Positions 28,248-36,795 of a stretch of 64,000 bases of DNA are shown here, piece by piece. The stretch is from Gammaproteobacteria bacterium (lineage in GTDB: Bacteria; Pseudomonadota; Gammaproteobacteria; SZUA-229): assembly GCA_029881795.1 (NCBI GenBank), contig JAOULX010000008.1:1-64000 (forward strand), written 5' to 3'. Under the pieces are notes generated by a model. It did not search any database and was not told the DNA's origin. It worked only from the letters and a program-made list of their open reading frames with translations. How positions within the stretch are numbered: the first letter of the stretch is position 1; each line of letters begins with the position of its first letter. A program made the position numbers and the translations under genes.

Positions 28248-29528
28248 ATGGGCATCTCGTTTACCGATGTCATTATGATAGGCTGGCTCGGAACAACAGA
28301 ACTGGCCGCCAGTGCTGCGACCAGTGATTTTCATTCTTTTTTCTTTTACATTGTTGCTGGCATAATCACAGCTACCTCTGTTTTTATCGCCCATGCCAGA
28401 GGCAAAAAACAAACCCAAAGTGTTCGCTCAATCGTGCATCAGGGTTTTCTGATTGCCATTATTTGTTCGCTGCCCGCCAGTTTTGTTATTTATAACGCCA
28501 GCTTTTTTTTAGCACTGATAGGCGTTGAGCAAAGCGTTATTAACGCAGCCATTCCATACGCACATACCCTGTGTCTGGCTTTTTTACCGATGATGCTGAT
28601 GACTGTTTTACAACACTTCGTAATAGCGCATCATAAAACCCGAATCGTGTTTCTTGTGACCCTGGCCGGACTGCCACTTAACGCACTGGGTAACTATCTG
28701 TTGTTGTTTGGTAACTTTGGCTGGCCCGAATTAAAACTGGCTGGCGCCGGAATTTCCAGCGCACTGACCGCCAGCTTCATGTTTCTGTCTTTACTGATTT
28801 ACTGCCAGACAAATGCCACACTGAAGCGTTATAAGTTATTGAGCGCGATTGAAATCAATAATATTCCCCAGTTAAAGGCGCTAATCAAAACCGGCTTACC
28901 CATTGGCATCTCCAATATCGGAGAAATGGGAGTATTTCTCAGCTCCACCATCACCATGGGAATTTTTGGTGCCGAAGCACTCGCAGCCCATACAATTACC
29001 TTGAGACTGGCCGGTCTTTTCTACGCCTTTCCATTAGGATTATCTCAGGCAGCAACAATACGTTGCGGTTATCTGCAGGCACAGAACAAAATAAGTACAC
29101 TTAAAAAAGCCATTGTCGCAGCAACCGGCAGCGCCTTTTTCATTGGCATGCTATTTAGCGTGCTGATCTGGTTTTTCAGTATCGAAATTGCTTCACTTTT
29201 TCTTTCAGCAGAACGCAACACTGGCGATGTATTACTCATAGCATCTGGGTTTTTACTTATTCTGGGAGTTTTTCAACCGTTTGATTCACTCGCCACGGTC
29301 ATCGCTGGTGCGCTCAGAGGTATGAAAGACACTCGGGTACCGATGATTCTGTCAATCGGTTCATACTGGCTAGTCGGCTTCAGTTGCAGCCTGGTTCTGG
29401 CATTTTATTTTAATTTTTCTGGCAGCGGTATCTGGAGCGGGCTGGCCATCGGCTCATGCGTCTTCGCTGTGGCGACATCGATTCGTTTAACCATTCTGTG
29501 GCAGCGCGGATTTATCAATCAGCCATAA
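28248..29528 (+). CDS. MATE family efflux transporter, start uncertain
   Basis: Multidrug/toxin exporter with about 12 helices. The first ATG (28248) gives 426 residues, but it falls inside what should be helix 1: in-frame codons upstream encode LSELPKLLSLAGPLILSSII, the usual MATE N-terminus, directly before MGISFTDVIMIGWLG. Between the minE stop (28112) and 28248 the frame is open but has no ATG, GTG or TTG. AUA at 28167, with AAAGG seven bases upstream, or CUG at 28185, could start it, as could read-through of the minE UAG. ATG 28248 has no ribosome site. The coding end is secure; I list the ATG start for lack of proof of another. Confidence 0.85.
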   Translation: MGISFTDVIMIGWLGTTELAASAATSDFHSFFFYIVAGIITATSVFIAHARGKKQTQSVRSIVHQGFLIAIICSLPASFVIYNASFFLALIGVEQSVINAAIPYAHTLCLAFLPMMLMTVLQHFVIAHHKTRIVFLVTLAGLPLNALGNYLLLFGNFGWPELKLAGAGISSALTASFMFLSLLIYCQTNATLKRYKLLSAIEINNIPQLKALIKTGLPIGISNIGEMGVFLSSTITMGIFGAEALAAHTITLRLAGLFYAFPLGLSQAATIRCGYLQAQNKISTLKKAIVAATGSAFFIGMLFSVLIWFFSIEIASLFLSAERNTGDVLLIASGFLLILGVFQPFDSLATVIAGALRGMKDTRVPMILSIGSYWLVGFSCSLVLAFYFNFSGSGIWSGLAIGSCVFAVATSIRLTILWQRGFINQP

Positions 29529-29576
29529 ACACCCTGCACAAAATAAATCGGCCAACATAAAAAGCTGACTGATAAA

Positions 29577-30128
29577 TTACCGCGGCTTTAGATACTGACG
29601 CAGAATCAGCGTGTCACCACGCTGGGTAAATTCAATCTGTTTTAGAAATGACATACCGAGCAAAATAATTTCCGATTTTTCGTCAGGATTTATCAAGGCC
29701 TTCACATCCTGCAAACTGATATCACCAATCGAAACCCTATCAAGTCTCGCACTATAGGCTTTGATAGTACCATTAGCCGTTCGCGCCATTACCGGCTGAC
29801 CTTTTTTCAAGCCCAGCTCAGCGGCTAAATAGCCCGGAACAACGACACCACTGGCACCGGTATCGAGCATAAACTCAACCGTCTTTTTATTGATGATGCC
29901 GGTACTCAGATAATGCCCATAACGATTGCGCTGCAACACCACTTCAACCACCTGATCAGAGAGGTATTGACTGGAAACTGTCTGGTTTGGGTTATTCTGA
30001 TGATCCAGTACCCCAGAAAAAAACCATGCCAGCAGAGCAAAGATCAGCAGCCACATTGCCAGCAACATACCTAAACCCATTTTTGCATTCGAATTACGCG
30101 GTTTTAAAGCCGGCATTTTTCTCACCAT
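29577..30128 (-). CDS. Membrane-anchored retropepsin-like aspartic protease (TIGR02281 type)
   Basis: A 183-residue protein with one N-terminal membrane helix (GMLLAMWLLIFALLAWFFSG, residues about 20-39) and a clan AA domain with FMLDTGASGVVVPG as the catalytic DTG motif and IILLGMSFLKQIEF as the hydrophobic-Gly motif. It should act as a dimer in the periplasm. The frame opens with TTG one codon earlier; ATG 30128 is used. Substrates of this bacterial family are unknown. It is a single gene convergent with the MATE gene. Confidence 0.85.
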   Translation of the reverse strand: MVRKMPALKPRNSNAKMGLGMLLAMWLLIFALLAWFFSGVLDHQNNPNQTVSSQYLSDQVVEVVLQRNRYGHYLSTGIINKKTVEFMLDTGASGVVVPGYLAAELGLKKGQPVMARTANGTIKAYSARLDRVSIGDISLQDVKALINPDEKSEIILLGMSFLKQIEFTQRGDTLILRQYLKPR

Positions 30129-30275
30129 CAATTTGATTATTAATAAATTTTATCAGCTAACTAAAATCTGTCTTTATAAAAACATTTGATACCAATTTAA
30201 ACAAAAACTCGCGCTATGTGAAATTAAAATCACGTATACTTTTAAACCCCCTCAACGCTTCAACAGGAGATTATT

Positions 30276-30635
30276 ATGCTCATCCGCAAAAATACAATCA
30301 CCGAAGCCAAACCAACACAGGCCAGTGGTTTTCTGATAGAACTGGATGACTGGTCTGTATCACTGGCACATACACTGGCAGCAGAAGAAAATATTGTTTT
30401 AAATAACGAACACATGAAAGTCTTACACTACCTGCGAAAATATTACGACAAACACGGACAGGATTATCATGCCCGCACATTATTAAATGTACTTGAGTTC
30501 GAGTTTGGAAAATGGCAGGGTAAAAAATACCTCTACGAACTGTTCCCTAAAGGTCCGGTCTCGCAAGGCTGCAAACTGGCCGGCATTCCACTGCCGCCCA
30601 ACTGCAATGACCCATCATTTGGTTCATCGCATTAA
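30276..30635 (+). CDS. DsrC/TusE family protein with both C-terminal cysteines and a tail
   Basis: The 119-residue protein has the family core (YLRKYYDKHGQDYHARTLLN, then KKYLYELFPKGPVSQGC) and both C-terminal-arm cysteines in the DsrC spacing C-X10-C (CKLAGIPLPPNC). In DsrC the second Cys is penultimate; here nine residues, ending SFGSSH, follow it. The N-terminus is also about 15 residues longer than TusE. Ribosome site AGGAG lies upstream of ATG 30276. No dsrAB or other dissimilatory sulfur genes are in the window. It may be a DsrC-like regulatory or sulfur-carrier variant; I leave the symbol empty. Confidence 0.82.
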   Translation: MLIRKNTITEAKPTQASGFLIELDDWSVSLAHTLAAEENIVLNNEHMKVLHYLRKYYDKHGQDYHARTLLNVLEFEFGKWQGKKYLYELFPKGPVSQGCKLAGIPLPPNCNDPSFGSSH

Positions 30636-30904
30636 ACCTAAACTCCTCTCCCGCTAACGGAGGGGAGACACAACCGGCTTAGCCAGCATAACAATCAGCA
30701 ATCAGCTCAATCACCAAGTCATTAGCCAAACATGGAGACAACAACCCACTCGCCCGGACAGCAGCTAAAAATAAAACATGCAATTTTTCTAATAAACGGT
30801 TAGAATACGCGCCCCTTCAAGCTTTGATACGGGTTTCATAGCCAAGGGATCTAATTGGGAGCAGGCGGCTTCCTTTCGCACTCTCCACAATTTAGGTAAA
30901 CACC

Positions 30905-32839
30905 ATGACTACTGAAACGGCCACATCGTTCGATCAGTTACACCTTAATGAATTTCTTTTAAAAGCATTAAATGACGTTGGCTATGAAAAGCCATCGCCT
31001 ATTCAGGCTGAAACCATTCCTTTGCTGTTAGCCGGCAGAGATGTACTTGGTCAGGCGCAGACCGGTACCGGTAAAACAGCAGCCTTCGCATTACCGATGC
31101 TGTCGAATCTCGACATGAAACAAAAAGACCCTCAAGTTCTGGTACTGGCTCCCACCCGCGAACTGGCGATACAGGTTGCAGAAGCCTGCCAGACCTACGC
31201 AAAACACATGAAAGGTTTCCACGTATTACCGGTTTACGGTGGTGCTGACTCACGCGCACAAGTGCGCGCATTAGACCGCGGTGTTCACGTGGTAGTCGGC
31301 ACACCGGGTCGGGTTATGGATCATATCCGTCGTGGCAAATTACGCCTAGATAGTTTAAAGACACTGGTGCTGGATGAAGCCGACGAAATGCTGCGAATGG
31401 GCTTTATTGATGATGTTGAATGGATTCTGGAACAAACACCAGAGCAACGCCAGATCGCGCTGTTCTCAGCTACCATGCCAACCCAGATCCGTCGCATCGC
31501 CACAAAATATTTAAACGATCCGGCACAAGTCACTATTAAAGTGAAAACCCAAACCGCAGAAACCATCCGTCAGCGTTTCTGGCCGGTGAGTGGTTTACAT
31601 AAACTGGACGCCCTGACCCGAATTCTGGAAGCTGAAGAATTTGATGCGATGATTATTTTTGTGCGCACCAAAACAGCCACCACAGAACTGGCGGAAAAAC
31701 TCGAAGCACGTGGTTATGCGACCGCACCACTGAGCGGTGATATTCAGCAGAACCAGCGTGAACGTACCATTCAGAACCTGAAGAATAAAAAGCTGGATAT
31801 CATTGTCGCAACAGACGTTGCTGCACGCGGTCTTGATGTGCCACGCATCAGCCACGTGGTAAATTACGACGTGCCACATGACACCGAATCTTATGTTCAC
31901 CGGATTGGTCGTACCGGTCGTGCAGGACGTGAAGGTGATGCGATTTTATTTGTCGCACCGCGCGAAAAACGCATGCTAAACGCGATTGAGCGAGCCACCA
32001 ACAAAAAAATCGAACGCATGGAATTACCGACTACCGAGATGATTAATGATCAGCGTGTCGCCAAATTCAAACAAAAAATCACCGACACACTGGCTGCTGA
32101 AGATATCAGCATGTTCCAGCAAATGATCGAGCAGTATCAGGAAGAACATAATGTTCCGGCAATAGAGATTGCAGCCGTGCTCGCATTATTAATGCAGGGC
32201 GAAACCCCTTTTCTGTTATCTAACAAGCCGGCGCAAAAAGCCAAAAGCCAGGATGACTGGGATAATGCCGATAGCTCTCGCCACAGCAACCGCGACTCAC
32301 GCAATAGCCGTGACCGTGCGCCCAGAGACAGAACACCCAGAGACAGAGCACCAAGAGAACGATCTAGCAGAGAGCGCACACCAAGAGATAATTCACCACC
32401 GGATGCCGGCATGATGCGTTACCGCCTGGAAGTGGGATATAACCACGACGTTAAGCCGGGTAATATCGTCGGCGCAATCGCCAACGAAGGCAATATCGAC
32501 AGTAAATACATTGGCCGTATCAATATCGACGAAAATTACAGCACCGTCGATTTGCCGGATGATTTATCAAGAGACGTTATCGTCACCTTACGAAAAGCCC
32601 GCGTAGCCGGCCGACCACTCAATATCAGCCCGGAAGGTCAGCTCAAGCGAGAAGACAAAGAAGGTGCGCCACCAGCACGTGAAAAAGCCAGCCGTAAAGA
32701 GCGCACTATCGAGCGCAGCAAAGGCAAGATAAAACTTAAAGAAAAAAACAGCAACGATAAAACCAAAAAGAAAGTAAAAAAGAAAGTCAGAACCAACCGC
32801 CCGGCAATACGCCCCGGTGCAAAAAAAGTTTCAGACTAA
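30905..32839 (+). CDS. deaD: DEAD-box RNA helicase, DeaD/CsdA type
   Basis: A 644-residue helicase for ribosome assembly and mRNA turnover, especially in the cold. The Q motif (PSPIQAETIP), AQTGTGKTAAFALP, PTRELAIQ, VLDEADEML, FSATMP, and HRIGRTGRAGREGD are all intact. After the helicase core comes an Arg/Asp/Pro/Ser-rich linker of short repeats (RDRAPRDRTPRDRAPRERSS, about residues 465-497), then a DbpA-like RNA-binding domain (YRLEVGYNHDVKPGNIVGAI) and a Lys-rich tail. The 269-bp upstream region ends in a long leader; DeaD leaders are often regulatory, but I see no defined structure. Confidence 0.93.
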   Translation: MTTETATSFDQLHLNEFLLKALNDVGYEKPSPIQAETIPLLLAGRDVLGQAQTGTGKTAAFALPMLSNLDMKQKDPQVLVLAPTRELAIQVAEACQTYAKHMKGFHVLPVYGGADSRAQVRALDRGVHVVVGTPGRVMDHIRRGKLRLDSLKTLVLDEADEMLRMGFIDDVEWILEQTPEQRQIALFSATMPTQIRRIATKYLNDPAQVTIKVKTQTAETIRQRFWPVSGLHKLDALTRILEAEEFDAMIIFVRTKTATTELAEKLEARGYATAPLSGDIQQNQRERTIQNLKNKKLDIIVATDVAARGLDVPRISHVVNYDVPHDTESYVHRIGRTGRAGREGDAILFVAPREKRMLNAIERATNKKIERMELPTTEMINDQRVAKFKQKITDTLAAEDISMFQQMIEQYQEEHNVPAIEIAAVLALLMQGETPFLLSNKPAQKAKSQDDWDNADSSRHSNRDSRNSRDRAPRDRTPRDRAPRERSSRERTPRDNSPPDAGMMRYRLEVGYNHDVKPGNIVGAIANEGNIDSKYIGRINIDENYSTVDLPDDLSRDVIVTLRKARVAGRPLNISPEGQLKREDKEGAPPAREKASRKERTIERSKGKIKLKEKNSNDKTKKKVKKKVRTNRPAIRPGAKKVSD

Positions 32840-33215
32840 ACAGGATGACCGCCAGCTAAACCTATCAGCTGGCGGCGTATCAGCTGACAAATTCAGTCGG
32901 CTTTTCAAGCTCAAATAAAGCAGCGGATTAATCTTCCAGCCACATCTCTAAAATGGCCTGCGCCAATCAAACCCGCTGGCAAAAAAACCACCTCGCTGTT
33001 GCGAGAAAAAATCAAGCAGAAATTCTGCCATCAATACTCGGTCCGCGAATACTGATTACGCATGGACTTTTCAAAGGCAGCCATTTATTATGTTAAGATA
33101 TCTAAGGACAGAATATTTATTATCTAATAACAAAATATTAGCATTTACTTGAATGGCTATTGTATTAAATCGGTAATAAGACAATAACAGCAAAACAACC
33201 TAAAGGACTAGGAAC
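32840..33215. other. Intergenic region between deaD and the di-haem/P450 operon
   Basis: 376 bp without a convincing gene. It begins with an inverted repeat at 32849-32875 (CCGCCAGCT, nine-base loop, AGCTGGCGG) that could end deaD transcription although it lacks a T-tract. The last 150 bp are AT-rich and probably hold the promoter of the downstream operon; I cannot assign boxes. AAGGA precedes ATG 33216 by eight bases. Confidence 0.5.
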
Positions 33216-35354
33216 ATGGCAACCTTCTTCCAGTATATTTTCTCGGCACTCTATTACCTTTTAAAAAACAAATACTACCTGCTGGGACTTATTATCGGTT
33301 CGGCACTTCTCAGCCTGTTGGTTGGAAAAGCCTATCAGGGCTGGGATGACCACCCAAGCCGTGGCGCAATAGCAATTGATAACGGAGCCTTTGGGGAAAG
33401 CTTTTCAACCCCTGTCTATCTTGACCAGGGCTGGTCAGAAGCGGACAGCATGTGGTTTTACAACACCACGCAGGGATCAGCCTTACTGCCCTATGATTTT
33501 TTTCTGGCACTTGAACAGGAAAACAGCGATCAGGCCCTGCTTCGAGATAACAACAACATGGACAAATACCGTTATCTGACACAGGCGAGTAGCTTCTTTA
33601 ACCCGGATGGCTTAGCCGTCGGTTTCACCAAAGAAACCTATCAGGGTAAAGATTACATGGGCTATACCTGTGCAGCCTGTCATACCAGCCAACTTAACTA
33701 TACCGGCGATAACGGCAAAACTACGGCGATTCGAATTGATGGTGGCCCGGCAATGGCAGACATGGTCAGTTTCTTAGCTGATCTTGAAAAATCGATGCAG
33801 GCGACACTCGATCAGAAAGACAAAAAACAGCGTTTTGTTAAACACGTTCTGGCACTGGATAATGACTACTTCAATGAAAATCAGATCATCGCCAGTTTAA
33901 AAGAATGGACCAAAACAATACGTCTGTATAACACCATTAATCACAGTCATATTAAATACGGTTATGCCCGGCTCGATGCATTTGGCCGCATTTATAATCG
34001 CGTGTTGCAACACATGATCAATAAAAAGCAGCTCACACATGCGATGAAAATGGTCACAACAGCGACCGAGAAACGCGTGCTAACGGATGCGGAGATTGAT
34101 AAAGTGCTGGATGGTGTCGGCGAAAACATTATTGTCGACAAACAATTTTCACTGATTATTGAGCGTCTAGCATCTAAAGAAAGCGGTTACCCCGGATTAA
34201 ATCAGCGCGATATTTTACGCGTGCGAAATGAAATTTTTAACGAACCCGATGCACCAGTTAGCTATCCTTTCCTATGGGATATTGCCCAGTCAGATTATGT
34301 GCAATGGAATGGCGTCGCTAATAACAGCGGTGTCGGCCCACTAGGTCGAAATACCGGTGAAGTCATCGGCGTCTTTGCTATCCTCGACTGGACCTCACAA
34401 AAACCCGGCGGTTTTAATCTGTCTGCGCTGTTGACCGGACAGAAGAAAAAAAATGAAATCGTTGATTTCACCTCATCAGCCGATCTGGTTAACCTGAAAC
34501 GTCTTGAATCACACTTGAAGAGCCTCAAGTCACCGCAATGGCCTGAGGATATTCTTGGCAAAATTGATCCGCAAAAAGCCGCCAGAGGCCAGCATCTTTA
34601 TGCTGAATATTGTCAGTCATGCCATGAAGTCATCGATAGAAATAATTATGATCGTATCGTCGTTGCACAAATGACCGAACTCGGTTTTATCGGCACCGAT
34701 ACCGCAGCCGCGACCAATGCCGTCGCCTACAAAGGCAAATCAGGCAACTTAAAACACACGGTACAGTCAACTGATGTCGGCGACCTGATCATTGGAGAAG
34801 ATGCACCGGTGGTACAAATTTTGACCTCGGCAACCAAAGGTGTGATTGCCACACCGGATGCCGACAAATGGTTTTTGCGCCGCTGGTTAGACCGTATTTA
34901 TACGATTAGCTCGGCATTTTTTGAAAACAAAATGCCCAACACCATAAAAAGCGGTAACTACAAAGCCGATACCACAGCGCAACCGTATAACTCTCTGCTA
35001 GCGTATAAAGGCCGCTCACTAAATGGCATCTGGGCAACAGCACCTTATCTGCATAATGGTTCTGTACCCACTCTGTACGATTTACTGTTACCGAAAAAAC
35101 GCAAAAACGATCCCGACTCCGGTAAATACCGGCCTGACACATTTATTGTAGGCAGTCGTGAATTTGACCCGAAAAAAATCGGCTTCCGCTCCGATGGATA
35201 CGAAGGCTTCACATTCAATACACATCGCGTGGGTGATATGAACGACGGCCACGAATACGGTGCTGGCAAAACACCTCAAATGGACGGTACACAACTGCCA
35301 GCACTGACAACAGAAGAGCGCTGGGATCTTATCGAATACATCAAAACACTTTAA
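33216..35354 (+). CDS. RoxA-like di-haem c-type cytochrome (oxygenase/peroxidase family)
   Basis: A 712-residue protein with an N-terminal hydrophobic anchor/signal (about residues 18-37) and two haem c sites: C152-A-A-C-H156 (YTCAACHTSQ) and C466-Q-S-C-H470. The C-terminal block APYLHNGSVPTLYDLLLPKK is characteristic of the family of rubber oxygenase RoxA and the cytochrome-c-peroxidase-like fatty-acid dioxygenases of Pseudomonas. These are periplasmic or secreted enzymes that bind O2 at one haem. It is the first of four co-directional genes; the P450 gene follows at 12 bp. Substrate unknown; a classical H2O2-reducing CcpA is much shorter (around 330 residues), so I do not call it that. Confidence 0.8.
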   Translation: MATFFQYIFSALYYLLKNKYYLLGLIIGSALLSLLVGKAYQGWDDHPSRGAIAIDNGAFGESFSTPVYLDQGWSEADSMWFYNTTQGSALLPYDFFLALEQENSDQALLRDNNNMDKYRYLTQASSFFNPDGLAVGFTKETYQGKDYMGYTCAACHTSQLNYTGDNGKTTAIRIDGGPAMADMVSFLADLEKSMQATLDQKDKKQRFVKHVLALDNDYFNENQIIASLKEWTKTIRLYNTINHSHIKYGYARLDAFGRIYNRVLQHMINKKQLTHAMKMVTTATEKRVLTDAEIDKVLDGVGENIIVDKQFSLIIERLASKESGYPGLNQRDILRVRNEIFNEPDAPVSYPFLWDIAQSDYVQWNGVANNSGVGPLGRNTGEVIGVFAILDWTSQKPGGFNLSALLTGQKKKNEIVDFTSSADLVNLKRLESHLKSLKSPQWPEDILGKIDPQKAARGQHLYAEYCQSCHEVIDRNNYDRIVVAQMTELGFIGTDTAAATNAVAYKGKSGNLKHTVQSTDVGDLIIGEDAPVVQILTSATKGVIATPDADKWFLRRWLDRIYTISSAFFENKMPNTIKSGNYKADTTAQPYNSLLAYKGRSLNGIWATAPYLHNGSVPTLYDLLLPKKRKNDPDSGKYRPDTFIVGSREFDPKKIGFRSDGYEGFTFNTHRVGDMNDGHEYGAGKTPQMDGTQLPALTTEERWDLIEYIKTL

Positions 35355-35366
35355 GGAAACAGATTC

Positions 35367-36698
35367 ATGAGCAAGGATTTTCTGGCTGAATACGACGCAG
35401 CCAGCGATGCTGACAAATATCCGCTGGTACAAAAGTGGATGAAGACAACACCGCTGGAATTTTTTAAACAGCTGCGAAAACAAAGACCAGTTCTGGTCAC
35501 ACCGCAATGTACATTACTGGCCCTGTTCACTGATGTACGCGATGTCTTGCAAATGCCCGAGATATTCACGGTCGATCTTTACAAACCCAAAATGGGGGTG
35601 ACTGATAGCGACCCCGGATATCTGATGGCACACGATGATGATGCCCTGCACTATCGTGAAAAATCTCTGATGCAAGGCATGCTGAATCGCGATGATATTC
35701 CACGTGTCAGAAAAATAATTGAGCACGCAGCAAAAGAAATTCTGGATGATGCCCGCGGCAATATAGAAATTGTCAACAACTACTGCCGTATGGTACCGGC
35801 CATCATGGTGCAGAAATATTTCGGACTGGATGGCATCAATCGCAAGAAATTACTCAAATGGTCATTCTGGAACCAGTACAACACTTTTCACAATCAGCCT
35901 TTTGATCTGAACTCAAAAGAAACCTTTGAGCATATCGTTAGCACCCACGAAAAATGCTCCGACGAACTGGTCGATTACATCACCGTATTAATGATACGCA
36001 AAGTGCTGACGGTAAAAATTAAAGACCGCTTATTTGGTAGCTATATTAAAATCAGCAACCTGCTGCGCAGCCCGTTCGGACTGAAACCTCTAGCCATCAA
36101 AGACGATATCGTCAAACGCATGATACGCAGTTCATTTGCCGAGCAGGTAGATTTTCCACTGACCCGTATCGGCGTCAATGCCGGCGGATTGTTAATCGGC
36201 GCCGTTGAAACCACTTCTCAGGCAGTGGCACAGGTACTGCAGTTTTTTTTCCAACAACCACAACTGCTGGCACAGGTTAAAGCGGCTGCCAGTAAAGCAG
36301 ACAACACAGAAATTGACAGCCTGGTATGGGAAGCGCTGCGTTTTGTACCCATCAGCCCTTATATGTTCCGCCAGGCCGCGCAGGATTACACCATCGCCAA
36401 AGGCACCGACAGAGAAACCACAATACTAAAGGGCACCAATGTATTAACCCTGACCCAGTCAGCAATGTTTGATAACTATGCCTACGAAGACCCGGATCAA
36501 TTTAAAGCCGAACGGCACTGGTACCACAATTTTAACTACGGCTTTGCCTCACACGACTGTCTTGGTAAATATATTGGCATGGCAATGATTCCGGAAATGG
36601 TAAAACAGGTGATGTTACGCCACCAGATACAGCCCAGCGCGCCCATCGATTATAAAGAAGGACCGTTTCCGGAAGAATATATGCTGACATGGAAATAA
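35367..36698 (+). CDS. Cytochrome P450
   Basis: A 443-residue soluble P450 with no signal peptide, so cytosolic. The I-helix motif is GAVETT (residues 278-283), the K-helix ExxR is E322-A-L-R325, and the haem thiolate is Cys398 in YGFASHDCLGK; that loop keeps Gly at -6, His at -2 and Gly at +2 but has Tyr for Phe at -7 and Ala for Gly at -4. No ferredoxin or ferredoxin reductase gene is adjacent. It lies between di-haem oxygenase-like genes, so it probably acts on the same substrate chain, possibly on a hydroperoxide product. It does not match a P450 subfamily I can name. Confidence 0.85.
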   Translation: MSKDFLAEYDAASDADKYPLVQKWMKTTPLEFFKQLRKQRPVLVTPQCTLLALFTDVRDVLQMPEIFTVDLYKPKMGVTDSDPGYLMAHDDDALHYREKSLMQGMLNRDDIPRVRKIIEHAAKEILDDARGNIEIVNNYCRMVPAIMVQKYFGLDGINRKKLLKWSFWNQYNTFHNQPFDLNSKETFEHIVSTHEKCSDELVDYITVLMIRKVLTVKIKDRLFGSYIKISNLLRSPFGLKPLAIKDDIVKRMIRSSFAEQVDFPLTRIGVNAGGLLIGAVETTSQAVAQVLQFFFQQPQLLAQVKAAASKADNTEIDSLVWEALRFVPISPYMFRQAAQDYTIAKGTDRETTILKGTNVLTLTQSAMFDNYAYEDPDQFKAERHWYHNFNYGFASHDCLGKYIGMAMIPEMVKQVMLRHQIQPSAPIDYKEGPFPEEYMLTWK

Positions 36699-36795
36699 AC
36701 TGCCGCTTTGATTAGCCAAGCCTGACAGTAAATTAAAGAACCGCTGACAGCTGACCTTCTGCAACCAGTCCGTTCAACACAAGAGGATGGAAACC

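Noticed and set aside
30276-30635. The DsrC-like gene as evidence for dissimilatory sulfur oxidation
   Set aside because: No dsrAB, dsrEFH or sox gene in the window, and DsrC-like proteins also occur in non-sulfur-oxidising bacteria.
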